Origin: Methanobacterium sp. PtaU1.Bin242
GTDB lineage: Archaea > Methanobacteriota > Methanobacteria > Methanobacteriales > Methanobacteriaceae
Assembly: GCA_002067565.1 (NCBI GenBank)
Contig: MVQZ01000053.1
Coordinates: 1-9,562, forward strand
Reading direction: 5' to 3'
DNA length: 9,562 nt
Numbering within the stretch: the stretch's first letter is position 1; the number at the start of each line of letters is the position of its first letter. Both the position numbers and the translations under genes were made by a program. Of the stretch, positions 1 through 6,069 are shown piece by piece. The notes beneath the pieces are model-generated. The model was not told the origin of the DNA and did no database searches. It saw nothing but the letters and a program-made list of their open reading frames with translations.

Positions 1-1
1 C

Positions 2-274
2 CGGATAGACTTCAAACTCAAAGACAAAGTAGGTGGTGCCATCAGCGTAGGGGCATCCCGTAACGGGGGCCAGGAGACAACTATCACCTCCATACACCAA
101 TTCTTCTTCATCCAGGATATGATAATAGTGGGTGACGGAGCACCCCTGGGCCATTACGGAGGAGCAGGAGTAAGCGGTGCTGCAGGAGATGCCTCACAGG
201 ATGATGTGGGTCTGGAGACTTCCGTCAATCTGGGTAAAAGGGTGGCTGAACTGGCCTTGAAGTTGAATCCTTGA
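2..274 (+). CDS. flavodoxin-fold / iron-sulfur flavoprotein (NADPH-dependent FMN reductase-like), 3' end only
   Basis: The frame is open from the window edge to TGA at 272-274 and gives 90 C-terminal residues; the start lies outside. The visible part has the pattern GGAISVGASRNGGQETT, followed by a segment beginning SIHQFFF, then VGDG and LGHYGGAG. This is typical of the C-terminal half of Isf-like flavodoxin-family proteins, where the G-x-SRNGGQE loop lies near the FMN isoalloxazine ring. The end (QDDVGLETSVNLGKRVAELA) is the usual last helix. Family members carry electrons in the cytoplasm of methanogens, often with a [4Fe-4S] cluster bound by a compact cysteine motif in the N-terminal half. 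That half is not in the window, so the cluster cannot be confirmed. The gene is GC-richer than the MNT/HEPN pair after it and looks like resident chromosomal sequence. The family call is fairly sure; the partner is unknown. Confidence 0.8.
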   Translation, partial: RIDFKLKDKVGGAISVGASRNGGQETTITSIHQFFFIQDMIIVGDGAPLGHYGGAGVSGAAGDASQDDVGLETSVNLGKRVAELALKLNP

Positions 275-381
275 TTTGAAAATGGATTTATCTCTAATTC
301 AAGGAAGATTTACATTCTCTTAAGAACAGTATCCCTAAGATTTAATAGAAATAATTATAATAATATTATTTAATCAATAGA

Positions 382-678
382 ATGGAACAAACAATGCAAA
401 ATGAAATAGAAGATGTTAAAAAGAAGATTGCTCCAATCTTAAAACATCATGGGATAAAAAAGGCTGTTTTGGATCAGTAGTTCGCGGAGAACTAACTGGA
501 GAAAGTGATATTGATATTCTGGTGGAAATAGACAAGGATATCAGTTTACTGGATTTTGTTGGGATCAAACTCGAAATCGAAGAAAAATTGGGAAGGAAAG
601 TGGATTTAGTAGAGTACAGTACAATTAAACCTCTTTTAAAGGAGAATATACTTAAAGAAGAGGTGGGCAATTCTTTGA
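382..678 (+). pseudogene. minimal nucleotidyltransferase (MNT, MntA-like antitoxin), frameshifted
   Basis: ATG 382 opens a frame of 32 residues (MEQTMQNEIEDVKKKIAPIL, then KHHGIKKAVLDQ) that stops at TAG 478-480. From 471 the next frame reads GSVVRGELTGESDID, which is the complete GS-x10-DxD motif of minimal nucleotidyltransferases. Adding one T to the T4 run at 467-470 joins the two as KKAVFGSVVRGE. The second frame runs on to TGA 720-722. If one G of the GGG at 665-667 is removed, the frame instead ends ...EEVAIL at TGA 676-678. The repaired protein would have 98 residues, the usual size for this family, with its stop overlapping a TTG start of the HEPN gene as in intact MNT/HEPN pairs. Family members AMPylate or otherwise neutralise their HEPN partner. 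The motif and the frame break are seen directly; the ancestral reading is inferred. A sequencing error in homopolymers is the alternative. The piece from 522 (66 residues) lacks the GS and DxD motifs and should not be catalytic. Confidence 0.85.
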
Positions 679-702
679 AAAAAGAGAATATGGTTTATAT
701 CA

Positions 703-1008
703 ATGATACTGGAAAGTATTGATAAAATCGAAGAATATGTTGATAATCTTTCAGAAGAAGAATTTAACACCAATACTTTAATTCAAGATGCGGTTTTTAG
801 AAGGTTAATGATAATTGGTGAAGCAGTTAAAAACATTCCAATACAAGTTAAAGAAAAACATCCTGAAATACCATGGAAAAACATTGCAGGAATGAGGGAT
901 GTTATCACACATCAATATGCTGGTGTTAAATTAAAAAGAATATGGTCTGTTATTGAAAAGAATCTTCCAACTTTAAAAATAAATATTCAGAAAATAAAAG
1001 ATGATTGA
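703..1008 (+). CDS. HEPN domain protein, DUF86/HepT-like toxin (N-terminus probably truncated by indel)
   Basis: The 101-residue frame from ATG 703 is a DUF86 HEPN protein, a small helical RNase-like toxin partner of MNT proteins. It contains IGEAVKNIP (about 38-46), HPEIPWKNIAGMRD (53-66), and the catalytic R-x4-H-x-Y as RDVITHQY (R65, H70, Y72). In the characterised HepT/MntA pairs, the tyrosine of this motif is AMPylated by the antitoxin. Family members usually have 110-115 residues. The missing N-terminal residues appear in the preceding frame as KKENMVYIND (678-707), starting at a TTG at 675. A loss of two bases near 706-709 would explain the split; restored, the protein would have about 111 residues. 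ATG 703 cuts off most of the first turns of helix 1, so stability is uncertain. No clear Shine-Dalgarno site precedes 703. The active-site motif is intact although the antitoxin gene is broken. Family assignment is strong; whether the product is active is open. Confidence 0.85.
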   Translation: MILESIDKIEEYVDNLSEEEFNTNTLIQDAVFRRLMIIGEAVKNIPIQVKEKHPEIPWKNIAGMRDVITHQYAGVKLKRIWSVIEKNLPTLKINIQKIKDD

Positions 1009-1031
1009 ATAGAAATTCATTCTTATTTTAT

Positions 1032-1077
1032 CTAATTTGATTAGAGTTTACACTAATTTGATTAGAGTTTACACTAA
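1032..1077 (+). repeat. 21-bp tandem repeat, about 2.2 copies
   Basis: Copies at 1032-1052 and 1053-1073 are identical; a third begins at 1074 (CTAA) and then diverges. Each unit contains ATTAG, 8 bases, and then CTAAT at the start of the next unit, so the array has small dyads with ATTAG/CTAAT arms (1040-1057, and an imperfect one at 1061-1078). It lies directly upstream of the TATA-like stretch before the GT2 gene. It could be a paired regulator-binding site or simple slippage; nothing in the sequence decides between them. Confidence 0.85.
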
Positions 1078-1093
1078 ATTTTTATTTTATACA
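1078..1093 (+). promoter_or_regulatory. probable archaeal promoter (TATA-like) for the GT2/DUF2304 pair
   Basis: An A/T-only stretch (AATTTTTATTTTATA) lies 47-62 bases before ATG 1140. With the usual spacing of about 25 bases from the TATA box, transcription would begin near 1110-1118. That leaves a short leader carrying the GGAG at 1129-1132. It would also place the other in-frame ATGs (1095, 1110) outside the transcript or at its very 5' end. The call rests on composition and spacing only. Confidence 0.4.
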
Positions 1094-1128
1094 GATGATA
1101 ATAATTTCCATGCTCAAATTCAGATTTC

Positions 1129-1132
1129 GGAG
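1129..1132 (+). promoter_or_regulatory. Shine-Dalgarno site deciding the GT2 start
   Basis: GGAG at 1129-1132 lies 7 bases before ATG 1140. The alternative ATG at 1095 is preceded only by A/T sequence with no ribosome-binding match, so 1140 is preferred. Confidence 0.6.
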
Positions 1133-1139
1133 AATCCAT

Positions 1140-1874
1140 ATGCCTGGTGAACCCCTAAAAAAACAGGACACCCCTAAGTTATTAGCCCAGGTAGAGGAGG
1201 ATATCTGGGTGATAATACCAGCATACAACGAGGAGAACATAATCGGCGACGTATTAAAGGAGCTCTTCAGCAGGGGCCTGAAACTGGTGATAATCGATGA
1301 CGGTTCCACTGACAGGACCTATGAGATAGCCAGAGCTATCGTGAAGGATAATCCTGGAAGAGGATACTTATACCACCACCCCATAAACAGGGGATTAGGT
1401 GCCACCCTTAAAACAGGCATAGAAGCCTGTTTAGCCAAGGGTGCCGATATCATGGTGACCTTCGATGCTGATGGCCAGCACAACCCGGATGATATTCTGC
1501 CGGTCTCTCAGCCCATAATTGAAGGACAGGCGGATGTGGTGATAGGAGTCAGGGATTTTGATGACATGCCACGGGTGAAGAAGATCTCCAATCAGCTCAT
1601 GAACATCATCACCTGGATATTCTACGGAGCCCATGTCCAGGATTCCCAGTCGGGTTTACGGGCGTTTAACCGGAAAGCGGCAATAGCATTGGATGTTGTA
1701 TCACGTGAATATGGTATTTCCTCAGAGATAATCCGGGAGATCAAACACAAGGAACTTAGGATGGAAGAGGTTCCCATAGAAACCATATACACCGAATACG
1801 CCCTGGCAAAGGGTACCAACCTGAAAGTGGGTATTAAGATACTGGTGAAGATGATAAGGGATGTTTTTAAATAA
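1140..1874 (+). CDS. GT2 glycosyltransferase, DPM1/dolichol-phosphate-sugar synthase-like
   Basis: This GT-A fold enzyme has 244 residues from ATG 1140; an in-frame ATG at 1095 would add 15 residues (MIIISMLKFRFRRIH). The later start is chosen because GGAG lies 7 bases before it and the extension falls in promoter-like sequence. Motifs in order are VIIPAYNEE (about 24-32, nucleotide binding), IIDDGSTD (51-58), FDADGQH (108-114, the metal-binding DxD) and QDSQSGLRAF (167-176). This is the dolichyl-phosphate mannose/glucose synthase-like branch of GT2, which moves a sugar from a nucleotide donor to polyprenyl phosphate at the cytoplasmic face. There is no C-terminal membrane segment. The DUF2304 membrane protein gene starts 28 bases after the stop, so the two are very likely co-transcribed and the small protein may anchor the enzyme. 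The gene is GC-rich (about 53% in sampled lines), unlike the genes to its left and right. The sugar transferred is not predictable. Confidence 0.9.
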   Translation: MPGEPLKKQDTPKLLAQVEEDIWVIIPAYNEENIIGDVLKELFSRGLKLVIIDDGSTDRTYEIARAIVKDNPGRGYLYHHPINRGLGATLKTGIEACLAKGADIMVTFDADGQHNPDDILPVSQPIIEGQADVVIGVRDFDDMPRVKKISNQLMNIITWIFYGAHVQDSQSGLRAFNRKAAIALDVVSREYGISSEIIREIKHKELRMEEVPIETIYTEYALAKGTNLKVGIKILVKMIRDVFK

Positions 1875-1890
1875 TTGATGAATAAAAAGA

Positions 1891-1895
1891 GAGGT
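1891..1895 (+). promoter_or_regulatory. Shine-Dalgarno site of the DUF2304 gene
   Basis: GAGGT at 1891-1895 ends 7 bases before ATG 1903 and supports that start over the internal ATGs nearby. Confidence 0.6.
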
Positions 1896-1902
1896 TAAGA
1901 AG

Positions 1903-2268
1903 ATGGCGATGATGTTATATCAGTATATTGGTTTGGTTATTGGAATAGTGGGCATAGTCTACACATTTATGAGGTTCAGGGAAAATAAGATGTCCCTGGG
2001 AATGCTGTTTCTCTGGAACATCGTCTGGATAGTTCTCATAGTTCTTTCCATCTTTCCTGAGGCCACAGTATACTTCGCCAACTTAACCGGTATAGGCCGG
2101 GGACTGGATGTGATACTGATACTGGGTCTCATAGGCTGTTACTACCTCATTTTCAGGATATATAACATGATAGAGAATATTGAACAGGAGATAACCCATA
2201 TCGCCCGGGAGATAGCTCTCCAGAGGGAAAATGCAGATCTGGATGAAAAAGAGGATGAAGAGGATTAA
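1903..2268 (+). CDS. DUF2304 family small membrane protein
   Basis: This 121-residue protein has three hydrophobic segments, at about 6-23 (YIGLVIGIVGIVYTFM), 33-51 (GMLFLWNIVWIVLIVLSIF) and 68-85 (LDVILILGLIGCYYLIF). Between the last two comes the family pattern FPE...A..TGIGRGLD. After the third segment a charged, probably coiled-coil helix (about 88-112) ends in an acidic tail, DEKEDEED. DUF2304 genes are commonly found next to GT2 polyprenyl-phosphate glycosyltransferase genes, as here, 28 bases downstream. A role as membrane partner of that enzyme is inferred; no biochemical function is established to my knowledge. The start at 1903 has GAGGT 7 bases upstream. A 12-base duplication covers the last codons and the stop. 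The gene is convergent with the next one, whose 3' end lies 34 bases away. Confidence 0.85.
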   Translation: MAMMLYQYIGLVIGIVGIVYTFMRFRENKMSLGMLFLWNIVWIVLIVLSIFPEATVYFANLTGIGRGLDVILILGLIGCYYLIFRIYNMIENIEQEITHIAREIALQRENADLDEKEDEED

Positions 2269-2288
2269 TCAAAGAAGAAGAGGATTAA
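2257..2288 (+). repeat. 12-bp direct repeat across the stop codon of the DUF2304 gene
   Basis: GAAGAGGATTAA occurs at 2257-2268 (last codons plus the TAA stop) and again at 2277-2288, 20 bases apart. It looks like a small slippage duplication in purine-rich sequence. No function is suggested. Confidence 0.7.
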
Positions 2289-2302
2289 CATTAACCTGTC
2301 AT

Positions 2303-3427
2303 TTATTTTGAAACCTCTTCATATACATTCCAGGTTTCCTTTGCAGTCTGCCTCCAACTAAATAATTCCGCCCTTTCTAAACTTTTTTTACTTAATTCTG
2401 TTTTAAAACCGTCGTTGGATAATATACGGTGCATTTCATCTGCTAACGCTTTATCATCGTAAGGATCAACCGTAACCCCGGCATCTCCAACAACTTCCGG
2501 CAGAGAAGATGTGTTAGATGTGATAACAGGACACCCGCAGGCCATGGCCTCCAGGGGCGGTAATCCAAAACCCTCATAGATAGATGGAAATACGAAGAGG
2601 TCCGCAGCGTTGTATATTTTCACCAAGTCTTCATCGGGAACATAACCCGTGAAAATCACATCCTTCTTTAGGTCGAGTTCCTCCATTGTACTGAAAATTT
2701 TATTGTACTTCCAGCCAATCTTACCTACAATCACCAGTTTATGATGATTTCCGGTTTTTTTAAGTCTGTAAAATGCTTTAAGAACATTTGGTAGGTTTTT
2801 TCTTTTTTCTAAAGTCCCTACACTTAATATGAATGGAAATTCTATCCCATACTTATCTTTTAAATGGTTTTTCATTTCTTCTTTAATTTTTTCTGGCTTG
2901 AAGATCTCATCGGCAGCTTCATAAATTACTCTAATCTTCTCTTCAGGGATGCCCAGATATTTTATGCAATCCATTTTCGTATGATTTGAAATAGCGATTA
3001 TAGCATCAGCCCTGTTTTTGATGAGGTCCAAGGTTGTTTTCCATAACCAGAAAAATTGTTTATCATCAATTGTTTCGGGGTAGATCTGAGGAATCAGGTC
3101 GTGTATCGTCAACACCTTTCCTGTGCCAGAATTCAGATAGAACGGTGTTATCTGACTGAAATAGTGTGCGGTTGCATGTACAACATCTAAATCTGCTTTA
3201 TTAATAGCATAAGGAAGTCCTATGGGAGATTTTAATATCTTCGGCATATTTGGAAGTATAACCTCATTTGTTACTCCACTTAGCTCATCATCAGTTTTTT
3301 CATGGCGGATCAGGTATATTTCATATGATTTTCCAATTTCAGCCATACCTGTAATGAGACTGGTAAGGTAATTTTCCAGGCCCGTTCTTTGCGAGTTCAA
3401 TGTCCAGGGGAGAATGCCTATTTTCAT
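2303..3427 (-). CDS. GT4 family glycosyltransferase (copy A of the A/A' pair)
   Basis: This 374-residue GT-B enzyme is of normal length for family 4. It has an N-terminal acceptor-side domain with LTIHDLIPQIYP (about 106-117) and ADAIIAISNHTK (140-151). The donor-side domain has ILSVGTLEKRKNL (200-212, the nucleotide-sugar phosphate-binding region) and the E-x7-E pair E285/E293 in YEGFGLPPLEAMACG, followed by PVITSNTSSLPEVVGDAG. Such enzymes are retaining transferases that add one sugar from a nucleotide donor to a lipid-linked glycan on the cytoplasmic side. The protein is a paralogue of the product of 4940-6049; the closest blocks are HDL, RKN and the E-x7-E region. It is the last gene of the - strand run, 27 bases after the flippase stop. 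The ATG at 3427 gives a standard N-terminus (MKIGILPWTLN); AGAAGGG upstream is a weak ribosome site. Donor and acceptor are unknown. Confidence 0.92.
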   Translation of the reverse strand: MKIGILPWTLNSQRTGLENYLTSLITGMAEIGKSYEIYLIRHEKTDDELSGVTNEVILPNMPKILKSPIGLPYAINKADLDVVHATAHYFSQITPFYLNSGTGKVLTIHDLIPQIYPETIDDKQFFWLWKTTLDLIKNRADAIIAISNHTKMDCIKYLGIPEEKIRVIYEAADEIFKPEKIKEEMKNHLKDKYGIEFPFILSVGTLEKRKNLPNVLKAFYRLKKTGNHHKLVIVGKIGWKYNKIFSTMEELDLKKDVIFTGYVPDEDLVKIYNAADLFVFPSIYEGFGLPPLEAMACGCPVITSNTSSLPEVVGDAGVTVDPYDDKALADEMHRILSNDGFKTELSKKSLERAELFSWRQTAKETWNVYEEVSK

Positions 3428-3454
3428 TTGGGAACCCTTCTAAGCAAGATCGTG

Positions 3455-4885
3455 TTACTTCTGTATGATATTTCTAATTAAAACAATATCATCTTCATCC
3501 AATGTTCTGGTGATGAATATAACTCCGAGATATATGATTGAAGATGCTAAGAGTAAAATAAACAGGTTTAGATAGCTGAAATAAATGATAAATAGGGACA
3601 TAGCCAAGCCCGATACTAAAATCTTAGGTAGATCCTTTACCAGTGGACTGACACTGGTGTATCGATATTTATGCACCACATACACCAGAATCGGTAAAAT
3701 CATTAACTCTGTAAATACGGTAGCAAAACTAGAGCCGACATAACTAAATTCTGGTATTAACACAAGATTAAGCACAATATTTACGACTGCACCAACCGCT
3801 GCTACCTTACTAACAACTACCTGTTGGTCGATGGACCCTAAAAAATTACCAGAGATGTTATTGATGAACATGAAAACCACGGTCCAGATCAAGATTTGGA
3901 GTGCAACGATGGATGGCATGAAATCAGGACCATAGATGAGTAAAATAATTTTATCAGCGACTAAAGTTCCAAATATCGCAATGGGAATACTTATAATTAA
4001 CATATACTTGAATGACCGCTCATATGCATATTTCAGCGACTCTCTGGATGTTTTATAGAAGCTTGAAAGTACTGGGAAGATAGAAACTATGAAAAGAGAT
4101 TGAAAGGAAAGGAAAAGAAAAATAACTTTATACGATGCATTATACCAACCCACCACCTCATTTCCAGCCATGACGGAAAGCATAACCGAGTCGATCCAGT
4201 AATAAATGGTAACGAAGATACCGGTGATCCCGAAGGGAATAGCGCCTTTTAATAGTTTACCCCAAAATACACGGTCAACTTCAACTGGTGGCAGGGAGAA
4301 TTTCCAGATATAGATAAGCAGGGAATAGATCAATGAAATTAAACTGGTGATGAAGTATACGAAGGAGAATCCAACAACATCCAGTGACATGGCTATTGCT
4401 ATGAATACACCGGAAAACATCAAAACAGCATTCAAAATTTGTCCGAGTCCCTGGAATTCCATTTTTTCATGGGCCTGGAAGATAGAAAAGATAAAACTAG
4501 CAATTGAACCAAAAATAGTGGACAAGGCAATGAAATAAACTACGGTAATGGTCTCGGACGGATAATTTAGAAGATTAACGGCTAATGCTATCAAACCAAA
4601 TGAAACAACTGCCAATATTACTTTAATTACCAGACCGTTGCCCAAATACTTTGGTCCTAAAGATCTATCTCTAGCCACATCTCTAACAGTTAAGGTGCTT
4701 ATACCTAGGTCTGTGAGAATGGTGAAAATTCCAACGATTGCAATGGCAAAGGACAGAATACCAAAACCTTCAGCTCCCAAGTAACGGGCAATATAGATGG
4801 TATAAAAAAATACCAGGACATAACTAATTATTTGAGCAATCGACAATATCCCGGTATTTTTCAAGATTCTTTGAGCAACGTTCAT
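3455..4885 (-). CDS. Wzx-like oligosaccharide flippase (MOP/MVF superfamily)
   Basis: This is a 476-residue polytopic membrane protein from ATG 4885. An upstream in-frame TTG at 4897 would add MEFK, but that TTG overlaps the GGAG Shine-Dalgarno site, so 4885 is preferred. The start (NVAQRILKNTGILSIAQIIS) and ARYLGAEGFGILSFA at about residues 34-48 are hallmarks of Polysacc_synt family exporters. Hydrophobic segments fill the whole length, compatible with 12-14 spans, with polar cytoplasmic loops such as TVRDVARDRSLGPKYLG. The expected role is to move a polyprenyl-linked oligosaccharide from the cytoplasmic to the outer face of the membrane. Its place among glycosyltransferase genes supports this. 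The two related GT4 genes A and A' flank it directly. The length is normal and no break was seen. The substrate cannot be inferred; the family call is confident. Confidence 0.92.
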   Translation of the reverse strand: MNVAQRILKNTGILSIAQIISYVLVFFYTIYIARYLGAEGFGILSFAIAIVGIFTILTDLGISTLTVRDVARDRSLGPKYLGNGLVIKVILAVVSFGLIALAVNLLNYPSETITVVYFIALSTIFGSIASFIFSIFQAHEKMEFQGLGQILNAVLMFSGVFIAIAMSLDVVGFSFVYFITSLISLIYSLLIYIWKFSLPPVEVDRVFWGKLLKGAIPFGITGIFVTIYYWIDSVMLSVMAGNEVVGWYNASYKVIFLFLSFQSLFIVSIFPVLSSFYKTSRESLKYAYERSFKYMLIISIPIAIFGTLVADKIILLIYGPDFMPSIVALQILIWTVVFMFINNISGNFLGSIDQQVVVSKVAAVGAVVNIVLNLVLIPEFSYVGSSFATVFTELMILPILVYVVHKYRYTSVSPLVKDLPKILVSGLAMSLFIIYFSYLNLFILLLASSIIYLGVIFITRTLDEDDIVLIRNIIQK

Positions 4886-4891
4886 TTTAAA

Positions 4892-4895
4892 CTCC
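4892..4895 (-). promoter_or_regulatory. Shine-Dalgarno site deciding the flippase start
   Basis: GGAG on the - strand (4895 to 4892) lies 6 bases before ATG 4885. Its first G is also the last base of the alternative TTG start at 4897-4895, so initiation at that TTG would lack a ribosome site of its own. Confidence 0.65.
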
Positions 4896-4939
4896 AAATT
4901 TAAGGGTCACGATGTATTATGGGATGTTTTAGATTTATC

Positions 4940-6049
4940 CTAAACTTCTTTATACACATTCATCGTTTCTAAGGCACATTTTTTCCAAGTAAATTCCTTA
5001 GATCTGTTTAAACCTTTTTTAACCATCTCTATCCTTAGATCAAGATTACTTAAGATGGCATTCATAGCATCTTTTAGGCCTTGTATATCATGAGGATCAA
5101 CCATTAATCCTGCATCTCCAACCACTTCAGGAAGAGATGAAGCATTAGATGTAATTACGGGAGTGCCACAGGCCATCGCCTCCAGGGGAGGTAAACCAAA
5201 GCCTTCATAAAGAGAGGGGAAAACGAATAAATCTGCTGCATTATACAGTTCCACTATAATTTCTTCAGGCATATGGCCGGTAAATATTACATCATTCTCT
5301 AGATGTAGATCCTTTACGATATTAAGGATTTTTTTATATTCCTGATTTTTTCCACCAGCTATAACCAGTTTATGGTCGGTTCCATCCTTTTTAAGCAGAT
5401 TATAAGCTTTGATTAGAGTCGGAATATTTTTACGTGATCGAAGTACCCCAAAATAGAGAATAAAAGGAAAGTCTAGTTTATATTCAATTTTAAAATTTCT
5501 CACTTTTTCCTTATCTAAAACTCTGAATTTTTCATCTACACCTAAATATATGGGTTTAATTTTCTCTTCGGGTGCTTCGAAGTATTTCATTAAATCTTCT
5601 TTTGTGGATTTGGAGACGGTGATTATTTTATCCGCATTCTTCATGGTCCTGTGACCTAAAATTTTGTCAGAGAGCATCCCCCTTACATGCATCTTTGGAA
5701 AAACCAGGGACGATAAATCATGTATGGTGATGACTTTCTTGTAGTTAGGATCTTCTTTAATGAAAAATGTACTGATACCCTGTGTATCATGAACCAAGTC
5801 CAGATCATAAGACTCTAAATCCTTGGGTAACGTACGATATTTCCACCAGAGGTTACCAAAAACCATGTTGGGAGGGTCTGAAATAATCTCTTTAACCACG
5901 TCATATACATCTAGATGCATTTTAGAATGGTGGATGAGGTAGTAATCATTTTCTTTATCTACCATATTCAGATTTCTAACTAGATTGGTGATGTAGACTT
6001 TTAAACTTGGAATTGTTTCCATGGGGCTTGTGATGAGTCCAATATTCAT
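4940..6049 (-). CDS. GT4 family glycosyltransferase (copy A' of the A/A' pair)
   Basis: This 369-residue GT-B enzyme starts at ATG 6049 with GGAG 6 bases upstream. Motifs are VITIHDLSSLVFP (about 106-118), ADKIITVSKSTKEDL (139-153), ILYFGVLRSRKNI (197-209) and the E-x7-E pair E282/E290 in YEGFGLPPLEAMACG, followed by PVITSNASSLPEVVGDAG. It matches copy A (2303-3427) over the whole donor domain with few gaps; the N-terminal acceptor domain differs much more. That is the usual pattern when duplicated GT4 enzymes keep a donor type but change acceptor. It is read after GT4 B (20-base gap) and before the flippase (about 54-base gap) in the same operon. Retaining transfer of a sugar onto a lipid-linked intermediate is expected. 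Neither sugar nor linkage can be told from sequence alone. Confidence 0.92.
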   Translation of the reverse strand: MNIGLITSPMETIPSLKVYITNLVRNLNMVDKENDYYLIHHSKMHLDVYDVVKEIISDPPNMVFGNLWWKYRTLPKDLESYDLDLVHDTQGISTFFIKEDPNYKKVITIHDLSSLVFPKMHVRGMLSDKILGHRTMKNADKIITVSKSTKEDLMKYFEAPEEKIKPIYLGVDEKFRVLDKEKVRNFKIEYKLDFPFILYFGVLRSRKNIPTLIKAYNLLKKDGTDHKLVIAGGKNQEYKKILNIVKDLHLENDVIFTGHMPEEIIVELYNAADLFVFPSLYEGFGLPPLEAMACGTPVITSNASSLPEVVGDAGLMVDPHDIQGLKDAMNAILSNLDLRIEMVKKGLNRSKEFTWKKCALETMNVYKEV

Positions 6050-6055
6050 ATAAAT

Positions 6056-6059
6056 CTCC
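6056..6059 (-). promoter_or_regulatory. Shine-Dalgarno site of GT4 A'
   Basis: GGAG on the - strand (6059 to 6056) lies 6 bases before ATG 6049, inside the 20-base gap after the stop of GT4 B. It confirms independent initiation inside the operon. Confidence 0.6.
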
Positions 6060-6069
6060 AGAATCTAAA

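Noticed and set aside
460..482. Programmed -1 frameshift to express the split MNT gene
   Set aside because: Restoring the frame needs a -1 shift at GTT TTG. There is no X-XXY-YYZ heptamer, re-pairing in the P site would be poor, and the T4 run is short for transcriptional slippage. Two further indels downstream fit decay better.
416..670. 84-residue - strand ORF opposite the MNT gene
   Set aside because: It is a serine/isoleucine-rich shadow of the MNT coding sequence, whose GS-x10-DxD motif on the + strand is unmistakable.
1032..1077. CRISPR-like array
   Set aside because: The 21-bp units are directly adjacent with no spacers and no cas genes are near; it is a plain tandem repeat.
1431..1819. 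- strand ORFs opposite the GT2 gene
   Set aside because: They are antisense to a gene with clear GT2 motifs, have no ribosome site and no recognisable family.
2269..2302. Bidirectional hairpin terminator between the convergent genes
   Set aside because: The 34-base spacer has no convincing stem; there is only the 12-base direct repeat and some T-rich sequence.
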